From Botryococcus braunii (lineage: Eukaryota > Chlorophyta > Trebouxiophyceae), in NCBI GenBank assembly GCA_002005505.1, contig KV908408.1, positions 90,001 to 110,000 of the forward strand: DNA of 20,000 nucleotides, written 5' to 3'. The notes beneath the pieces are model-generated. The model searched no databases, was not told the origin of the DNA, and saw only the letters and a program-made list of their open reading frames with translations. The position numbers and the translations under genes are program-made. How positions within the stretch are numbered: the first letter of the stretch is position 1; each line of letters opens with the position of its first letter. Below are positions 18,571-20,000 of this stretch, piece by piece.

Positions 18571-19263
18571 GGATGACCTCAGTCAGCCAGCCTGTCAGGT
18601 GGTAGACGGATTGTGAAGCCCAGCGAGAGCTCTCTGGGGTTTGTATGGGTTTCTAGTCACACTTCTTGCCGGACTTTGGTGTGGGTGATACTGGTCAGGG
18701 CAAACTTTGGAAACGGACAGGCTTTCATGGGAGTCCCCAGTCGCATATCAGCGTTTTCTATAGTGATGGCCAACCACTGCCGTGACAGCTTCCAGTTCCA
18801 GGGGGCTCAACAACTCTGCATGCAAAACTCTCTTTTTGGCTGCGAGTACTGTTATTAAAGCGGATTTCGTAAGGAGGGCACTCGAGGTGGGAGCACGGAG
18901 CGTTCGCAACGATGCTATGACACTTTGGGGTCTAGGAAGATGTTTGCGTATATGATGTTTTGCGGGGTTTGCCCCTCGTCACTCCGTCCCCCAGGTTGGG
19001 GAGAGGGGGGTGGGGGTGGAAAACTAATGAGACAGCAGCCCTTTGGGCTCTTGCTGTGGTTTCGATTCAACTCGTGACTCCCAGGGCTCCTCTGCCTGAT
19101 TTCAGGATGCCGCTGCATAGTGGTCTTGGTCGACTTGATTATCAAGTTATCAAGAAGAATTTGCACTTCTAGAATGCTGCAGCCAATTCTGTCGTTCCTC
19201 GAAGGCTCAAGTCATCCTGAGGGGTTGCAGACAGTCCAGGCATGAAAAAAGATGTTTCTGTAA
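18571..19263 (+). other. Probable RPL35 3' UTR, with a TGTAA candidate signal
   Basis: No further coding exon was recognised. TGTAA at 19259-19263 is the first copy after the stop, and TGTAA is the usual poly(A) signal in green algae. The resulting 3' UTR of about 690 bases would be long but not unheard of. Its use is inferred. Confidence 0.3.
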
Positions 19264-19770
19264 GCGACGAGCTTTCTTGACTCCTCTGTGCCGCATGGTC
19301 CCGTGTTCTCAGTGGCAGCGCTGTTGGTGGCGCAGTGCTTCATGTCATGAATTTGACGTCTTTCTGCTTGTGCATCCACGATCTCTTTGAAGTGAGGATG
19401 TGTACATTCTTGCGTTTCTCCTTCATGTGTTGGCCAATGAGAGTTTCCTGATCCTGTGCTGCACGAATTGGGCTCCAGGATTTCCAGCAACAGCTTGGAG
19501 GTTGAAGGGGAAGCTTTGCCTCTTTGGATTTTTGCGAGGGGAATCGGTAAGATTAGGAATAGAAAAGTACAATTGCACTTGTACTGTACTTTCAAAGTAT
19601 AAGGGTCGCGCACTTGCCATTGGTTGCTAGGAGCCATTTCCATGTTGGCCAGGCCTTGTGCATGCTGCACTTTACCAGCTTGATGTGCAATGGGGTGGGG
19701 GGTGGTGTGGGGTTAGCAGTAGGCGACTGAGTTTATGGCATCTGTGGAAGGTGTATGGTTGGGAAAACAA
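19264..19770. other. No supported gene
   Basis: A 152-codon minus-strand frame covers 19212-19670, but I recognise no domain in it, and its codon content does not look distinctive. Left unassigned. Confidence 0.4.
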
Positions 19771-19926
19771 GTGTGTATTTGGTTTCACAAGGACGTGTCC
19801 CCCCCCCCCCCCCAAACATGTCCTTTATGAAACCAAACACGTCCCTTGTGAAACCAAATACACACTCTTGTCCCCAAGGGATATGCTTAGGGGGGAGTGG
19901 GTGTTTTGGTTTCACAAGGGACGTGG
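19771..19926. repeat. Four copies of a 20-30 bp sequence in inverted and direct order
   Basis: TTTGGTTTCACAAGGACGTG (19778) and TTTTGGTTTCACAAGGGACG (19904) are direct. Their reverse complements lie at about 19817-19837 and 19836-19864. The pair 19771-19798 and 19837-19864 can form a stem of about 28 bp. A 15-base C-run (19799-19813) and a third copy lie in the loop. Confidence 0.88.
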
Positions 19927-20000
19927 ATAATTGTTTCTTTCTGGCTGGTGGACACGTGGATGCACGGTGCGCCATACACCTGTTAAGATTCTAGATGGTA

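Noticed and set aside
19212..19670. 152-codon minus-strand frame as a gene
   Set aside because: No domain, no convincing splice or start context, and it may overlap the RPL35 3' region.

Overview
The window is nuclear DNA from a eukaryote with many introns, most likely a green alga. Two genes can be reconstructed exon by exon from spliced homology. One is the beta subunit of the cytosolic chaperonin CCT/TRiC (CCT2) on the minus strand. The other is nuclear-encoded plastid ribosomal protein bL35 on the plus strand. A plastid ribosomal protein places the organism in the plastid lineage. The CCT2 wording (for example [46 protein letters not shown]) follows plant and green-algal CCT2 rather than animal or fungal. 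Splice donors of the GTGCGC/GTGTGC/GTAAGT type, uniform CAG acceptors and very repeat-rich introns suit a core chlorophyte. A Dunaliella-like alga is one guess; the species is not established.

Layout. 1-1880: microsatellites, (CA)n, (GA)n and (GAA)n, with no supported gene. About 2131-2457 (minus): one exon-like frame with a C2H2 zinc finger. 2460-4796: mostly unassigned, with a weak minus-strand open stretch at 3140-3658 and a 50-bp tandem repeat just past the CCT2 stop. 4797-13405 (minus): CCT2 in 11 coding exons totalling 1582 bp across 8.6 kb. The introns hold almost all of the repeats. 13406-16610: a divergent intergenic region of 3.2 kb holding a long (TG)n tract and an imperfect palindrome of about 1.95 kb. 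16611-18570 (plus): plastid bL35 in four exons, all in phase 0, 139 codons. 18571-20000: probable 3' UTR and unassigned sequence, ending in a cluster of inverted short repeats.

The two firm genes are transcribed away from each other. One product folds actin and tubulin in the cytosol, the other belongs to the plastid large ribosomal subunit; no functional link is implied beyond a shared upstream region.

The most unusual feature is that several CCT2 introns contain minisatellites that begin at a splice junction. Introns 5 and 6 hold tandem copies of the exon end plus its 5' splice site, with 24-bp and 62-bp periods. Introns 9 and 10 hold arrays that abut the 3' splice site. Exon 9 also carries an apparent 2-base deletion that breaks the CCT2 frame, so this copy is either damaged or misassembled there.
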